Shown here in pieces: positions 61,658 through 64,000 of a DNA stretch of 64,000 nucleotides. The stretch lies in assembly GCA_000783305.1 (NCBI GenBank), contig JROE01000002.1:248001-312000 (forward strand), in the 5' to 3' direction. The notes beneath the pieces are model-generated. The model worked only from the letters and a program-made list of their open reading frames with translations, made no database searches and had not been told where the DNA came from. Position 1 is the first letter of the stretch, and every line of letters begins with the position of its first letter. Both the position numbers and the translations under genes were made by a program. The DNA comes from Sphingobacteriaceae bacterium DW12. Its GTDB lineage: Bacteria; Bacteroidota; Bacteroidia; Sphingobacteriales; Sphingobacteriaceae.

Positions 61658-64000
61658 ATGAAACAAGTCAAGCTACTCGCTTTATTTTTACTCACCGTCA
61701 TGGCTGTCCAGGCTCAGGAAAAGACTATCCAATTGGTAAAAGGCAAGTCCCCCTTAAAGGCGATTTTTAATCTCGTTCAGCAACAACAGCCCATCACACT
61801 ATTCTACAGTGATGATATTGTTCGTGACGATATGCATTATACCGTCACCAAGGATCGAATGTCAATAGAGTCCTTGCTACAGGATGCTCTTCCTCCATTA
61901 AAACTTGCGTATAAAAAGATAGCGGACAATATGATTATCGTACACGCCCAGATTATCGATCGCCGAGGGGAGCATGACAGAATCACGGGTATCATAGTTG
62001 ATGATTATGGTCATCCCGTTACGTTTGCCACGATCAGACTTCTTCTCGGCGATCAGTTGTTGGCACTCTCCAATACCATAGAAGATGGTAGCTATAGCAT
62101 TCGAAAGACACTCCAACAGGGTACCACCTATCAAATACAAATCAATTCGCTTAGCCATAAGAGCTTCTCTCATACTTTTCAGTATCCAGATACAGCGGCT
62201 ATCAGCCGGATAGTGTTACAGCAGCAAGCCAAACTCTTACAGACAGTCGATGTGACTGCACAAGTACCCCCATTTTCAAGGATTGCCGACCGTCTTATAG
62301 TCAATGTAGAAGGCACTATGCTCGAAAGTGGGCTGTCCACTTTAGAAATCCTTCAACAGTCCCCTGGCCTTTGGGTAGACGCCAACGGGAATATCAAAAT
62401 ACGTGGTAACCAGAGCGTCAGGGTGATGATCAACGATATCCTACAGCGTATGTCCAGCGAGCAATTGTCTGAATACCTTCGTTCTTTACCTTCTGAAAAC
62501 ATAAAAAAAATAGAGATTATCCCTAATCCTGGGGCTGAATACGAGGCCGAAGGTACGGGTGGCATTGTGCGTATTATTTTGAAAAAAAATATCAACGATG
62601 GATTTAAAGCCAATTTGCTGGCCCGTTATCTACAACAACGTCGTGATCCTTATTTAAATACCGGTGCCATACTTGATTTTAAAAAGAACAAGTTCTACAT
62701 CACAGCGGTTGGAGCTTATCTCAAGGACAATCGCAGTATTATTTCAAATTACGATGTATCCTATCCCGATCAAAGCAATTATCTCAGCAGCACAGATAGG
62801 ACTCGGTATCTCGACTCCTACAACAGTCGGATTACAGCTTCCTATGACCTTACTGACAATCAAAATGTAAGCTTACAGACCCTATGGATAGGTAATACCA
62901 TCGATCAGGTTTTCAACACCCAGAATACACACCTCCTTAGCAATCAAACGTTAAGAAAGCAGACCGCCAATAACTGGGATACCCGCCAAAATATGCTCAA
63001 TTCTACTCTCAACTACAATATCAGCTTGGACAGCGTCGGCACGTCGGTGAAGGTAATAGCCGATTACCTATCCAATAAGCACCGCGAATCAAATGATTAT
63101 ACCATGCGCTCCGTAGATACAGACGAAACCGAGCGCTATATCAATCTTTCACCCAGTCTAACCGAGATATACAGCCTTCAAAGTGATTTCACACGCTATT
63201 ACAGCAGTACACCATTCAACTGGATCGCCGGCGCCAAATTTGTCGGCACCAATCGATACAACGAAGTGCTCCGCAACAACAATATAGATGGACAATGGAT
63301 TAAAGACCCACGCTTGAGCAATGAATTTCAATATCGAGAAAATCTGTTTATGGCATACGGAGCCATCAATTACAAACGCTACAAGACCAGCGTCAAAATA
63401 GGTCTAAGAGCGGAGCAGACCCATATCAATGCCCTTTCCATCACTAACGGGGACCGAATCAACCAATCTTATATCAGTCTATTTCCCTCGATATACCTAC
63501 TTCAAGAAGTTGGTGCAAAAAAACATTCTTTATATTTAAACTATGCCAAGCGATTGAGAAGACCTTCGTTCAAGGATCTTAATCCTTACACCCTACAGAT
63601 TGACGACTTCATCCTATTAGAAGGAAATGCAGGATTGACCCCAGAGTATATCCATAAGCTAGAAACGGGTTTCAGTCTAAAGAACGGATTGACGGCCGAT
63701 GTTTACTTCGCCTACACGAAAGACAAAATTGCTTTATTCATGGAATCCATCAATAACAAGACATTGGCCTATCAATCTCGCAATTTTAATTCCAGCATAG
63801 ACTACGGCGCTTCGCTATTTATTCCTTGGACCTTCAAAAAGTGGTGGTCTATACAGAGTAGTGTGGCTTGGTACAGGACTCGCTTTGAGTATGACAATGT
63901 TGACCTCTCCCAACAGATTGTCCAGGCAAATTTGTCTCAGACATTCAAATTCAAGAATATTATGGATGCTAGTATCTATCTCGATTACATAAGCCCAACC
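61658..64000 (+). CDS. TonB-dependent outer-membrane receptor (STN, CarboxypepD_reg, plug, barrel), 3' truncated
   Basis: Open to the last base of the window, 781 codons seen without a stop. A signal peptide (KQVKLLALFLLTVMAVQAQE) leads into an STN-like domain (SPLKAIFNLVQQQQPITLFY, about 30-95). A CarboxypepD-like domain follows (ITGIIVDDYGHPVTFATIRL), then a plug (ILQQSPGLWVDANGNIKIRG; IKKIEIIPNPGAEYEAEGTG) and part of a beta barrel of the OMP_b-brl_3 type. It should take up a ligand with TonB energy and signal through FecR. The ligand is unknown; murQ upstream suggests muropeptides or MurNAc. About 50-150 more residues are expected beyond the window. Confidence 0.9.
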   Translation, partial: MKQVKLLALFLLTVMAVQAQEKTIQLVKGKSPLKAIFNLVQQQQPITLFYSDDIVRDDMHYTVTKDRMSIESLLQDALPPLKLAYKKIADNMIIVHAQIIDRRGEHDRITGIIVDDYGHPVTFATIRLLLGDQLLALSNTIEDGSYSIRKTLQQGTTYQIQINSLSHKSFSHTFQYPDTAAISRIVLQQQAKLLQTVDVTAQVPPFSRIADRLIVNVEGTMLESGLSTLEILQQSPGLWVDANGNIKIRGNQSVRVMINDILQRMSSEQLSEYLRSLPSENIKKIEIIPNPGAEYEAEGTGGIVRIILKKNINDGFKANLLARYLQQRRDPYLNTGAILDFKKNKFYITAVGAYLKDNRSIISNYDVSYPDQSNYLSSTDRTRYLDSYNSRITASYDLTDNQNVSLQTLWIGNTIDQVFNTQNTHLLSNQTLRKQTANNWDTRQNMLNSTLNYNISLDSVGTSVKVIADYLSNKHRESNDYTMRSVDTDETERYINLSPSLTEIYSLQSDFTRYYSSTPFNWIAGAKFVGTNRYNEVLRNNNIDGQWIKDPRLSNEFQYRENLFMAYGAINYKRYKTSVKIGLRAEQTHINALSITNGDRINQSYISLFPSIYLLQEVGAKKHSLYLNYAKRLRRPSFKDLNPYTLQIDDFILLEGNAGLTPEYIHKLETGFSLKNGLTADVYFAYTKDKIALFMESINNKTLAYQSRNFNSSIDYGASLFIPWTFKKWWSIQSSVAWYRTRFEYDNVDLSQQIVQANLSQTFKFKNIMDASIYLDYISPT

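Noticed and set aside
1..64000. tRNA, rRNA, CRISPR arrays, insertion sequences, phage genes, integrases
   Set aside because: None seen: no cloverleaf with a CCA or T-loop pattern, no regularly spaced direct repeats, and no transposase or integrase motif in any frame.

Overview
The window looks like chromosomal DNA from a member of the Bacteroidota, most likely a Sphingobacteriaceae (Sphingobacterium/Pedobacter-like) bacterium. The evidence is two SusC/SusD outer-membrane pairs, two ECF-sigma/FecR pairs, CarboxypepD-type TonB receptors, WG-repeat and GLPGLI-like proteins, and promoters of the TTG...TAnnTTTG type. I see no rRNA, tRNA, CRISPR array, phage or insertion sequence. Two genes are cut by the window ends: a LuxR-type regulator at the left and a TonB-dependent receptor at the right, which is open to the last base.

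Layout. 0-9 kb: LuxR regulator, hypothetical proteins, a cytoplasmic WG-repeat/Sel1-repeat protein overlapping a small secreted protein, two divergent Nudix hydrolases and a large MscS-type channel. 9-22 kb: a carbohydrate locus with a CE7-type acetyl esterase, SusD, SusC, a secreted beta-helix protein, a divergent LacI-family regulator, an FAD-dependent oxidoreductase and a sodium:solute symporter. Matching palindromes (CGG-N8-CCG type) upstream of the beta-helix gene and of the symporter operon point to one LacI regulon. 22.8-31.3 kb: lipid and propionate catabolism: thiolase, acyl-CoA dehydrogenase, a fused hydratase/3-hydroxyacyl-CoA dehydrogenase whose hydratase domain lacks its catalytic glutamates, and prpB-prpC-prpD of the methylcitrate cycle. 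31.6-33.2 kb: small accessory genes (GNAT, VOC, a secreted NTF2-like protein).

33.3-42.7 kb: a second SusCD locus, with an ECF sigma factor, FecR anti-sigma factor, SusC carrying an STN signalling domain, SusD, a Gfo/Idh/MocA oxidoreductase and a TIM-barrel sugar isomerase, closed by a strong terminator. 43-46 kb: an ABC transporter operon with its own GntR (YtrA-like) regulator and a near-perfect operator abutting the first start codon. 46.3-53 kb: GLPGLI-like/WG protein, GNAT, barstar-like protein, lipoproteins, a D-2-hydroxyacid dehydrogenase and a membrane-anchored TPR/LuxR regulator. 53-56 kb: aspartase coupled to a Dcu C4-dicarboxylate transporter. 56.8-58.4 kb: arsR, a DUF6428 gene and an ArsC-like phosphatase, with the same operator motif before arsR and before the DUF6428 gene. 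59.1-64 kb: murQ followed within 10 bases by an ECF sigma/FecR/TonB-receptor set, suggesting regulated uptake of muropeptides or MurNAc.

Several intrinsic terminators stand on a strand with no gene before them (15.6, 31.55 and 43.1 kb), and one of these elements is repeated at 47.8 kb. They are the best candidates for unannotated small RNAs. All assignments come from reading the sequence and from memory of protein families; no database search was run.
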